Shown here piece by piece: positions 43,971 to 54,927 of a stretch of DNA of 64,000 bases. The stretch is from Amaurobius ferox (taxonomy: Eukaryota; Arthropoda; Arachnida; Araneae; Amaurobiidae). A program made the position numbers and the translations under genes. The notes beneath the pieces were generated by a model. That model saw only the letters and a list, made by a program, of their open reading frames with translations, was not told the origin of the DNA and made no database searches. The stretch lies in assembly GCA_951213105.1 (NCBI GenBank), contig OX578145.1:15554034-15618033 (forward strand), written 5' to 3'. Numbering within the stretch: the first letter of the stretch is position 1; the number at the start of each line of letters is the position of its first letter.

Positions 43971-44754
43971 CAATAACCCACCATTACCTCTTTGTACGAG
44001 CTCCTTAACATAATCATTAAATCAAAACACTACACATTAAAATAAACATTTTTTAACTTTTAAAATAAATTATCATTTATTCACACCTCTATTATTGTTA
44101 TAATTAAAAGGACATCCATTTTAACAAACGCTTAAGGAGGAGAAAAGCACTGCGAGCGACCAGGTCGTTTGAGTCTTGTTCCAAAGATCAAAAATTGACC
44201 TAACATACACCAAGAGTGGTACATACCTCTGTATTTCGGGTCTGTATCTCAACATGACTGGAATCTTTACCGATTCTTTTACTGACATTTAGAGACAGAC
44301 TTCGTCTTTTTCTATAACATTTTCACTATTCAAAATGAATAACACTGCTTGAAAACACGATTCTCTCTCTTAACAACACTGTTCGAATAATCACAACCTA
44401 TCTCCAACTTTCTCTCTCTTGAAATCCTTTTCGAATTGTATGCGTTAACTTTCTTGTAGCCACATCATTTTGCCTGGGGTTCAGATACGTCCTCCTTGCT
44501 CTCATTGTATACGCCTCAGTACGATGTCGTATCTTTGCATTATTGGCTCTTTCAGTATCCAATGAAGCTTGGTTTAAGCCATAAGTCTTGGCTGTAGGAT
44601 ATCTTACTCAAACCACACCTGCAATTTATGTGACGTGTATTTATTGGGGTCATGACATTCCGGGCTGTCATAAAACGGTGACTAAAAGTCTGCTCCTTGT
44701 TTCGTCGTAAACATAAAAAGCTACATATAATGCCTCCTGGTCTCACAGTATTAC
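43971..44754 (-). repeat. Dispersed repeat J, copy 2
   Basis: Inverse copy of 24508-25530. On the minus strand it starts TGTGAGACCAGGAGGCATTA and shares CATAAATTGCAGGTGTGGTT, and ends GGTGGGTTATTGCGGG. It lacks the tandem duplication seen in copy 1. Confidence 0.55.
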
Positions 44755-45414
44755 AGATACAGACACATAATCCCTTTTTAATATCACCAAGTGTTCGGTT
44801 TTGTTATGTAAAATACGAAAGAGCGCCAAACTTTGGTCTTTTTATCAGATCACTCGTCATGAGACAAATGCTCTGATCATTAATTAGGAGTGATCTGATA
44901 ATAAGGAAACAGATCCGTTGATTTTATTATCTTCTAGAAAGAATGACTCAACATTGCTCATTTTAGATAACATTTACAGATAACACTACTCAATTTTCTT
45001 CATATCCTAAACCGTCGCCAATTTACCAATGCACGCTAGCCGCAAGGCAACATAAATAAATAATTCGGAACCTCCAGGAGAGGAACATAGCAGTAGATCG
45101 TGACGTTAGCTGTTAGATCTTGACGGTAGCTGTTAGATCGTATGGGTAGATGAAGATTAGCTGATTTTTTAGACTTTAAATATTCGTTAAAAATATAATT
45201 AAAACTTTAGAAAAAGTCTTCGAGACACATTCATTCCGGTATAAAGGAAACTATGTGAAAACCTTGTAAGTGCGGTAGACATCGCGTGGCATCGCGGACA
45301 AACAGACCGACAGATTCTTCCTAATATTATTATAGACAATCAAAATCCATTATGTATATTACTTTAAGGTATATACGCCAAATTATAAGTCAAATATTTC
45401 GAAATACACAGGGT
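44755..45414. other. Unassigned sequence
   Basis: Holds a short TTAGCTGTTAGATC repeat at about 45105-45140. Nothing else recognised. Confidence 0.3.
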
Positions 45415-45815
45415 TCCAAAGAAAGTTCTTAAACTTTGTAAGGAAATGTCCACGAGTGAATACGCTAAGACTGTCAATAATAAATTGGCCATGCCCGATC
45501 GAATAAAAGTAATTGCAGCGCCCCTGATGGAGAATTTAAAACGTTAGGATAACGAACAAGTGCAGATAGAAAAAAAATGTCAATTGCAAAGTTGTGAAGG
45601 AATATCTTATGAGTAGGAATCGATATCAAGAATGCACACAAAGGTACATGGAAGATAATATCTGTCAAAAAATCGTATCATTAGGGACACACTTATAACA
45701 CGATAAAACCTACCTGCAATGCTTGTCAAAGTGCGACGCCCCGAATTCAAATGTGCATCGTGTCGAATGGAGGGCATTTTAAACCGGCTGTACATTAAAG
45801 TTTTGTGCATGCAAC
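45415..45815 (+). mobile_element. Mariner-like transposon remnant, second copy
   Basis: CACAGGGTTCCAAAGAAAGT is the decayed terminus; CCCGATCGAATAAAAG and GCAGATAGAAAAAA match 10337-10735 in the same orientation. No transposase. Confidence 0.5.
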
Positions 45816-45841
45816 TGTTGTTATTTTCCCTATATACATAT

Positions 45842-46395
45842 TGTTACGAACGTATCCTGTAGAATCGTGAGTGTATAAGCAGGATACAACAACGACTCCA
45901 AGTTTCTGGATAACATAAGTTTATTCACAATTTTAAACAAGAACAGTATACAATCAAACAGCACTTAAATGCTTCACTCATTTCACAGAATAAGCGATAT
46001 TATTTTCACAGTGTTGACGAAAGATATTTCACAAAACAGCGGCTACTATTCTCAAAACATTGACAAAAATCACAGTCCAGTGTAGCTCGCGTCACGTCCA
46101 TTCGCCAACTCTATGCTGCAATGGAGGGGCGAGTCCTTTTTATAGTCTCTCCAAAGAAACTTCTGGAAATCTCTATATCTCAAAGAATAATCGTTCTATC
46201 GAGAAGTTTCTGGAACATTCCGGAAGTCGCCAAATTGGCGATACTTCGCCAAATCTGGAAACCTGTCTTCCAAGTGGAAACTCCTGGCAACCCTATGTTC
46301 ATGTCATTCTGACGTTATGCACTGTATTTGCTTCGTCTGGCTGTCGAAACAGACGAAAGAGGTGGCGCCAAACGGAACATTGCGCGTTCGCAACA
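45842..46395 (-). repeat. Solo LTR (Gypsy-like), minus strand, 554 bp
   Basis: Reverse-complement relative of 42404-42964; ends TGTTACGAACG and GCGTTCGCAACA in plus-strand order. The flanks ATAT and ATGT agree at 3 of 4. Contains TTGGCGATACTTCGCCAAAT. Confidence 0.75.
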
Positions 46396-46547
46396 ATGTT
46401 TTAGTGCATAGAGTGTCAAATAATGAATCAGACTAATAACTCGGCACGTATTAGGGTTACCGTATATTTTTGAAGCAAGTATATAAGAAACCCAGGTGGC
46501 GCTACTGTAAAAACAACTTTTGGAGAGATGAACCCCGTTTTTTTGTT

Positions 46548-47440
46548 TTCCTTATATATATTGTTATAATATACATTGTGACGGAGTCGAAAATTCGAAT
46601 TTGTTTTTTCTACGAAAAATCACGTATCAAGCATCCCTGAATTCGAATCGAAAGTTTTTAAGGTGATGTCTGTGTGTAAATATGTGTGTGTGTGTCCATT
46701 TGAATTTGTGGATGCAATATCCCGTGAACAAATGGAGCGTTTTGAATGAAGTTTTGTACATATGTTATAATCAGTGAATACTGCGAAACTCTATTGATTT
46801 TAAAAGCAATGGAAGATCTCCAAATTAATGAGATTTTGAAGAAAATCGTCAAAAAACCAGAACATTCAATATTGTTAAGTAAATGATCATTTTTTATGTA
46901 ATTTTTCATTAGAAAATAAATGATACAATCTTTAGAGCGCTAGCATTTTCCGTTCACGAAATATTGCTCGTTTTTCTAATAAATTTATAGAAAATATCAC
47001 ATAAAATTAAAAGAGTAACTAACTATACTGAAATGTGTTGACTTTTCACATGTAATATGCGATAAATATGTTAACATTATTTTCGTGGATCTAGTTCATT
47101 TCATTCACGAGAAAAGATAGTTTGGGCAATAGTTTTGTATTTTGACGCCTAACAATTCGACAGTATTCATTTATATATAAGAAAAGCTCTTCCCTCCGGT
47201 TGTCTCTAACGCTTGGTGGTAAATTTGATAACTTGATGACAAACTTATCAAAATATCGTCAACTTGGCGATATTCCGCAAAAAATTGACAAAAATATCGT
47301 CAAAATTTGCTATTTGTCAATAACAATATTTTGTGAAATAAGTGCCTTACATGTTTTAGTGTCATTAGCCAATGTTCTAAAACTTTACAATATTGGATAT
47401 TTTCCTCTATCTCGCTTTGTTGTCGAGAGCGTGATCCCTA
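46548..47440 (-). repeat. Repeat A, copy 6, old and diverged
   Basis: Starts with a decayed hairpin, then GTGACGGAGTCGAAAATTCG and AAGCATCCCTGA as in other minus copies, and includes a decayed TTGGCGATATTCCGC block at about 47262. The conserved CCCACATCAGA end is not preserved. Confidence 0.65.
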
Positions 47441-47447
47441 CTTTTTA

Positions 47448-48820
47448 ACACTTTACAACAAAGTTGAAAAATGTTTATGACTTTGTTCATTCTGTCTGTC
47501 TATCTGTCTGTCCGTTAGCACGATAACTGCCGTAAAAATGACTTAATCAAAATGAAATTTTAGTATGTTGTTCAGATGGTCTGTAGGACCTATGGGAATA
47601 TAAATGAATAATATCACCCAATTAGTTTTGGATTGAACACGGGTTAAAAAGATCTTCCCGGCCGTCCAAATAGTTGCTCTTAGTCCTCTGGACGAGTCGG
47701 ACGGTCTGGGTCTTCTACGGGTTGAAAAGATGAAATACATTGAGCCCTATGGGGCCTAATTTTTCAAACATTTTTTAAGCGGATTTAAATTCATAAATTG
47801 CTTCGAAAATTTTAGGTAATATTCAAATTGTTCCATAAAATATATAAAAAAAAATTAGCGAAATATATTCAGTAGTTTTTTAAATAAAAATTAAAATAAT
47901 AATAAAACCTCTTATATGAAGCGATCACGTAACCATGATATGAAAAGATCACGTGACCCACTTCAAAATTATATATGGCATCCATCTTGTCTCAAAATTG
48001 TGATTTTTAAAGTTCTTTTTAATTCATATTGAGTGTTGTATCCGTCCTAAAACCACTTTATTTTTGCTTAAATTCTGTGCATCTACATACTGAAACAACG
48101 CAATTACAATATATTTGAGTTTAAATGCTCATCCGAATTGAATTATTTCTACAACGAAGCCTATTTTTCACCTATGTAAAATGTAAACAGCAAAATATGT
48201 AGAATGAGTTGTATTAGAATTGCTGTATTTCTTTAACACAAAATCATTTAGTTCATGGAGTCTGCATAGCTGATATGAATGAAATATTCATTGATTTTAC
48301 AAAGAGAAGGACGATTTTTTTCGATGAAGTTTTACGCACAGAGTTTAATTACTTGTAGCTCCATGGTCTTAATTTTTAAATAAAATAATTTATTATAGTA
48401 TTGTGATGAATTACATGAATGGGAAATTATTTATGAATGAAATGCTGCTTTTATAGAGAGAGCCAGGCGTGTTATTTTTTCTATGACGTCATTTGAATGA
48501 ATTTCAGTTGTTTTCGATGAAGTTTTCAAATATAATAAATTATCGTAGTATTATGATAATTCTAAAATTATTACCGAGGAATTCACATTTTAGTGATGTT
48601 TAAACCAGGCAATTTATATTTCAATGCTGTCATTTGAATGAAGTTCATTGTTTTCAATAAAGGTTTAAGCTTTCAAATATAATAAATTAATGTATTATTG
48701 TGATAAGTTTTAAAATATTACAATGTATTGCAATTTAGACATGTTTAAATAAAATTGCATTGAAGTTGGAAAGTGTTTCATAATCAATGCTTTAAGCATG
48801 ATTGATCTTTCTTGTTTAAA
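47448..48820 (-). repeat. Dispersed repeat C, copy 3 (full length, minus)
   Basis: Runs from TTAACACTTTACAACAAAG to GCATGATTGATCTTTCTTG. Interrupted by a 63-bp SINE tail at 47654-47716. Confidence 0.75.
47654..47716 (+). mobile_element. 63-bp 5'-truncated SINE tail with 15-bp TSD
   Basis: The insert CTTCCCGGCCGTCC...GGGTCTTCT lies between ACGGGTTAAAAAGAT (47639-47653) and ACGGGTTGAAAAGAT (47717-47731), a 15-bp TSD with one mismatch. The empty site can be read from the other C copies (CAACCCGGGTTCAATCC on the plus strand). Confidence 0.85.
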
Positions 48821-49734
48821 TTATTAGCTAGGGACGCTGAAATCCCTTTTATGCATAGTCACTTTAATACAGCTATAACGTGTACACTCATGGACTCTTC
48901 CTTACAAAATTATTGCGCTTAACCACTTTTGGAGGAATTATTTTCAGAGATTTTAACTGCCCATGCTGTAAATTTCAAAAGAACATGTAAATGTATCCAC
49001 TAACAAACTGATTCGCCGAAGAAGCATCGATCAATATAGAGAATGGCCTCACTAAAGCACACAACTTTTATATGTCTAACTCATTACTTGTAGCAAGTAA
49101 AGAATATTTTCTAGTTGCAGGTATTACTTTCCTAAGAGTCATCTCTGATCATCTTATTTCATCTCATTGACTGCTTACCATCAGTGGATATGCTCCTTGG
49201 ATCAAGTCCAAAAAAAGAGGAATTTCCATCAAACACATCTATGTATCAAGATGATCCAGATCCCACAAAGAAAGTAGCTTTTTTTTTATGCCAGTGCTAC
49301 TCTTTTCCAGATTCTTATTTGGTTCGTCGCCAGGTTTTTTTTCCCTCTCCGGCTTGGTATGGACCGTATGGCAGTTAATGGTAAGTGGAGAACAATATCT
49401 TGGCAGGTAACCAATAAAAGAATATAGGTCTCAGCTATCCAATTTATTATATTCCAAGACTATTACCCATACTAGTAGGTACCCATCATGGAAAAACTTT
49501 TATATGTGTTGTATTCCAAGGAGTTTAATCACACCTCGGAAAATATTCAGGAGGAATTACGGTTTTATAGCACCTGACTGATAATCCCTCTTCAATAGGG
49601 ATTAAACACATAAAGTGGGGAATTTCTTTGTTAGTCCCCGCCTCTGACGTTCTCTTGTTACTCCCAGTCTAAATTATAATATTTGATAATAGAAACGAAA
49701 TTAATAATAATAATAATACTTAAATTTGAAAATA
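48821..49734. other. Unassigned sequence
   Basis: No repeat partner in the window, no recognisable domain. ORFs are short. Confidence 0.3.
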
Positions 49735-49780
49735 ATTAACTGGAGTGTTGCTAAACTCGACTTCCATATGCTAGAATCCG
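49735..49780 (+). repeat. Repeat D, short 5' fragment
   Basis: GGAGTGTTGCTAAACTCGAC and TGCTAGAATCC match about 41073-41108. A poly(T) tract after the SINE (50087-50107) matches the T-run that follows in D at 41117. Confidence 0.55.
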
Positions 49781-50072
49781 AGCAGGGTAGCCCAGTGGTT
49801 GTTAGCGCGCGGGATTTTCACTCGGTAGGCCCGGGTTCGATTGTCGCCACTACCAAAACTGCCACCGTGTTCACGCGGAGTACGATCACTTTAAACATGT
49901 GGGTCCGTAAGTCCTTCCGAGAGGTTGGTGTGGTGGTAAGGGAAGGAGGGTACGGTCCCTGTGGATGCCTCCCCCACTGAGTTCCGGTCTAAATTGGGTG
50001 GCACTTCCCGGCCGTCTAAACGATTATCTTACATCATTCGGGTAGGTCGGACGGTCTGGGTCTTAACAACAA
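49781..50072 (+). mobile_element. tRNA-headed SINE, same body as the 5S-headed SINE
   Basis: The head has an A box (TAGCCCAGTGGTTGTTAGC) and a B box (GGTTCGATTGT). The body from GCCACCGTGTTCACGCGGAG to the tail TCGGACGGTCTGGGTCTT matches the minus-strand SINE at 39167-39547. It lies inside a repeat D fragment. A TSD is not clear (TGCTAGAATCC against TGTTATATTCC is only suggestive). Confidence 0.82.
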
Positions 50073-50099
50073 CATGTTATATTCCTTTTTTTTTTTTTT

Positions 50100-50727
50100 T
50101 TTTTTTTAGACTTTACAAGGAAACTTTTGCAAAATGAAACATTCATTTTGAATTAAACATTCTGAATGAAACATTCATTGATTTTACACACAGACGAAGG
50201 CGATTTTTTCGATGAAGTTTTAAGCATAGAGTTAAATTACTTGTGCCTCCATGGTTTCAAGATTTTTAAATAAAATAAATTATTATAGTATTGTGATGAA
50301 TGAAAGGAATGGAAAAAAGTTTATGAATGAAATGCTGCTTTTATAGAGAGAGCCAGGCAATTCATATTTCGATGACGTCATTTGAATAAAGTTAATTTGT
50401 ATTCGAAGAAGTTTTCAAATATAATAAATTATTGTAGTATTATGATAATTTTAAAAATATTACCGAGGAATGTATCGCATTTTAGTGATGTTTAAATCAG
50501 GCAATTTATATTTCAATGCCGTCATTTGAATAAAGTTCATTTTTCTCGCTGAAGTTTTAAATTTTCAAATATAATAAATTAATGCAGTATTGTAATAATT
50601 TTAAAAATATTACCGAGGAATATATCGCATTTTAGAGATGTTTAAATAAAATTGCATTGCAGTTGGAAAGTGTTTCATAATCAATGCTTTATGCATGATT
50701 GATCTTTCTTGTTTTTTTCTGCTGCAT
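50100..50727 (-). repeat. Dispersed repeat C, copy 4, partial
   Basis: Corresponds to the left half of C (GAACTTTATTCAAATGACG region) and ends GCATGATTGATCTTTCTTG. The GACA-tract end is missing. Confidence 0.7.
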
Positions 50728-50967
50728 ATAAATTTTCAAAAATATTGTTTGCATAATGCTATCTCTATGGGAGGTTCGTTTTCCAGTAATATCTCGACAA
50801 CCTCTGATTCTATAAAAACGCAAAACATTCACTAAATTTTAAGTGCGGCTATTTCACGGCTACTCACAAAATTTCATAAAATTCAGTGCAGCCGTTCTCC
50901 CATGACGATGAGACAAACTCGCAAGCACACAAATAAATAGACAGATTTTCAATTTTATTTACATAGA
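50728..50967 (-). mobile_element. Helitron G, 5' fragment
   Basis: Its 5' TC is at 50967-50966 (minus strand TCTATGTAAATAAAATTG), directly against the CTAG of the next unit. Truncated on the left by repeat C. Confidence 0.75.
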
Positions 50968-53900
50968 CTAGCAGCATACCCGTTCTTCGTACGGAGTATA
51001 TAATATAAAGAAACTTGAAATTCATAATCATGCCCAAATTCTTATAGTATACTAAATGACATGTTTAATCAAAATATTCTGTTAAAATATTTAATATAAT
51101 GCTCCTAAAAAGAAGTTTAAGAATCTCTGTTCTCGCTATATAAAATTATCTTCATGGACATATCTGAAGAATAAAACATCTTGGACCCCTTATGTAAGCA
51201 AATATAAAAAAAAATATGGAATTGAATCAATATATGCAAAATAAAAGCGTTAAAATTGTATGGGACCCGTACTAATTATATACGTGAATATTAGACAATA
51301 TAACCTGTATTAGTAGATTACATGTATAAATTGAAAATACCAATAAACCCGTAATCTTTAAATCTGAAGACAGTCATTTACTCCAATATATGTCAAAATT
51401 AAAGTACTAAAATTATATGGGAAGATATACACGTACTACTTATAATGTCCGATTATTAGTAGAAGATTACCCGTTTTGCAATATGAGTCACAAATGTTTT
51501 TCGGTAAAATACAACAGACGACGTAATAAATTGAATATATAATTAATCCCCTTAATCTTCATACCAGAAGACTGTACTTGATTCCAATATATATGCCAAT
51601 ATATGTCAAAATATATGCCAATATACCTGTACTACTTATATTCTCGTAGGTTAGAAGATATACCCGTGCATTCCTAGAAGATTACTCGTACAACGTACAA
51701 TATGCGTGTGTCAGCAATTTTTGCCGCAATAAAACAATGGCGTAATAACTTAAAAATATCAATAATCCCTGAATCAATAATTCCGAAAAATATCAATAAT
51801 AATAATGTTTAATCCTGAAGAGTATAATTGATATTATCCAGTCCAAAATGAAATGGCAATGAAATTTATTTTATATACATATCTTCATTATTCAAATCGA
51901 AAAGGATTTAATAAAAATCGTCTGCCGCATAAACACATTGGATTTAAATCCGTTGCTAAGCGACATGACATCATTTGCTTCAAATAAATTGGTAGAAAAA
52001 ATATCGTCTAAATAGTTATATTTCTATTGAACATTTGGCGACAGTTTCGTCAAATTAGCGACATTTCAAAAAATCGCCAAATTTATCGCCAAGTGACAGA
52101 ACAGTGACAGAACAGTATCGACAAGTGACAAGTATAGAACTGACAGTTCCACTTTGCGACAAATTGACGAAATATCATCACAATACTATCCCCTAACAAA
52201 AAACAATTAATATCATTTATGTAGCGCAATTTTATCAATTTTAAGATATTTTTATAGATTTGAAAACATTTTTATCAATTTGGTGACATTTTAAAAATTC
52301 GCTAAATGTATTACTAAGTAGGATGGTTGGTCTGACATATAAATGCTAACCAAACATCATTTCAGTACTCTCTTCTAACAAAACAAAAAAAAATTTCATT
52401 GATATGTAGAAGACCCAAGCCACACGACCAACCCGAAGGTTTATGGCAGCTGTTTGTGTGTCGTTTATATCAATTTGGCGACATTTCCGTCAATTTGGCA
52501 AAGTTTAAGAAAAGTTGTCAAATTAGCGATATCCCTCCAAATTCGTAGCTTTGAATTTGCAGATCTGAATGAAACATTCTTATCCCGTTTCAATATACTA
52601 AATGAAAACACTACAATTGTATTAGAAGATATACCCGCTCTACTCTTTTTCTGTTTCAACAATCGGCTATATGAATTTATTGGCTAAACACAATATATGA
52701 GTTTAGTAGCTAAATACGATATAAGCTTGAAAACTCTTTGCCAAAATAAATGAAATTGATGTACGCAGTCAGCAATTAATATAATTAAAAGAAAAATCAA
52801 ACCGTCTATTTATAAGATATACTTTTATATCCATTTATCCATTTATTTATTATTTAAATCGAAAAAAAATAATAAAAACATTAACAAACACATTTAATTT
52901 AATCCGTTATTCGTACGGAGTGTATAATTTAAAGAAACTTATAGTTCGCAATCATGTGCAAATTCTGTTAAAATATTAAATTTATTGCTCCTAAAGAGAA
53001 GTTTAAGAATATATGTTCTCACTATGCAAAATTATCTTCACGCTCAGATCTGAAGAATAAAACATCCTGCCCCCTTTTGTAAGCAAATTTACAGAAGAAA
53101 AAATAGGAATTGAATGAATATATGCAACCCCGTACTAATTATATTGTCGCAGATCAGAAAATATGCCAATGTGTTAGTAGAAGATTACCCGTATTACAAT
53201 ATGCGTCTCAAAAATATTTGCCAAAATAAAAGAGATGACGTAATAAATTGAAAACATCAATAATATCCGTACTCTTTATACCAGAAGGTCGTAATTGATT
53301 CCAATATATGCCAATATATATCAAAACATATGTCAATATACCTGTACTACTTATATTCTCGTAGATTAAAAGATATACACGTGTATTTGTAGAAGATTCG
53401 TACAACATACAATATATGAGTTTAAACAATTTTTGTCATAATAAAATAATTGCATAATAACTTGAAAATATCAGTAATCCTTGAATCAATAATCCCCGAA
53501 AATATAAATAATAATAATTTTTAAACCTGAAGACCGTAATTGATATTATCCAGTCAAAAATGCTATAAGAAAAATCAAATCGTTCTTTTCTAAAATATAT
53601 TTTTATATCCATTTATTTATTATTCAAATCAAAAAAATAATTATTAAAATTAACAGACAGATTTAATTTAATTGCGTTTCTGAGTAACATGATATAAGAT
53701 AGAATCTTATAACATGTTAAATATGTCATGTCTTATAACATAAACTGCGAAATTAAATAACGATTTTGATTTCTCTATACTTCTCATTGTTCCGTAAAAG
53801 CTTGTTTTAAATAAACCATGAACCATGGAGATAGATTTCCCCTTTAAATCATGTTTCAAACAATTCATTTTTTCAGAAAGTGACTAATTAACGCAAACAA

Positions 53901-54289
53901 TCTCCCATCAAACTCAGAGATTAAATTTTAATTCACTTTCAAACGATTTTCAAGCTTTTCGTTTGGATAAACCACGGAGTTAGGGAGTAGAACTCCTAGG
54001 AAAAAGTTCCGTTTTTCATTAATATCTCGACAACCCCAGGTCTTAGAAACTCGAAACTTGGACAAAATTTATGGGGGGATATTTCAAGGCTATCCACCAA
54101 ATTTCATTAAATTCGGTTCAGCCGTTTTTCCGTGATGACGAGACAAACGAAAATTTCGTTTTTTGCTAATATCTCGAGAACCACTGGTCGTAAAAACTCA
54201 AAACACGGATATAATTTTAAGTGGGGCTATTTCTGGGCTACCCACAAAATTTCATCAAATTCGGTTCAGCCGTTCTCCCGTGATGATGG

Positions 54290-54339
<50 letters not shown>

Positions 54340-54361
54340 TTTTCATTTTTATTTATATAGA
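50968..54361 (-). mobile_element. Helitron G, array unit 1
   Basis: Minus strand: 5' TCTATATAAATAAAAATG at 54361, 3' hairpin CCGTACGAAGAACGG + GTATGCTG + CTAG at 50971-50968. Contains a (GACA)n tract (54294-54339) and TTTGGCGAC modules (52026-52095, 52474-52545). An internal CCGTTATTCGTACGG at 52908 is a second, buried 3' hairpin, so the unit is itself a fused dimer. No Rep/helicase ORF. Confidence 0.82.
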
Positions 54362-54927
54362 CTAGTAGTATACCCGTCATTTGTACTAAATGTACATTAA
54401 AAATAAACTTAAAATTCACAATCATGTGAAAATTCTTATAGTTATAAATGACATTGTTATTCAAAACATTCTATTAAAATATTTAAATAAATGCTCCTAT
54501 AAATAAATTTACTCTGTTCTCACTATACAAAATATCTTCACAGGCAGATCTGAAGACTAAAACATCCTCATCTTATTGGTAAACAAATTTACAAAAAATA
54601 TGAAATTGAATCAGTATATACCAAAATGAAAGAGCTAAAATTGTATAGGAAGACATGTACTACTTATATACTCTCGTAGATTGAAAGATATATGCCCGTG
54701 GATTAGTTGAAGATTATCTATATTGCAATATATGAGTTTCAAAAATCCTTGCCAAAATAAAACGGAGAACAAACATAATAAGTGAAAATTCTTATAATTC
54801 TAAATGGCATTGTTATTCAAAACATTCTTATTCTCAAAATATCAATAACCTCCGTAATCGTTAAACCTGAAGGCCTGTAATTGATATGATCCAGTAAAAA
54901 TGCAATTTCGGTAAAATTTATTATATA
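54362..54927 (-). mobile_element. Helitron G, 3' part of a further unit
   Basis: CTAG at 54365-54362 follows ACGGGTATACTA on the minus strand, directly abutting the 5' TC of unit 1. The interior matches other G copies in parts. The 5' end is lost where unit 2 begins. Confidence 0.7.

Noticed and set aside
52454..52687. Duplicate 77-codon ORFs at 52454 and 55969 as a gene pair
   Set aside because: They are identical because they lie in duplicated Helitron units. The translation shows no domain and crosses the TTTGGCGAC module.
54294..54339. Short direct repeats as a possible CRISPR array
   Set aside because: (GACA)n is a simple microsatellite inside a Helitron, without spacers.
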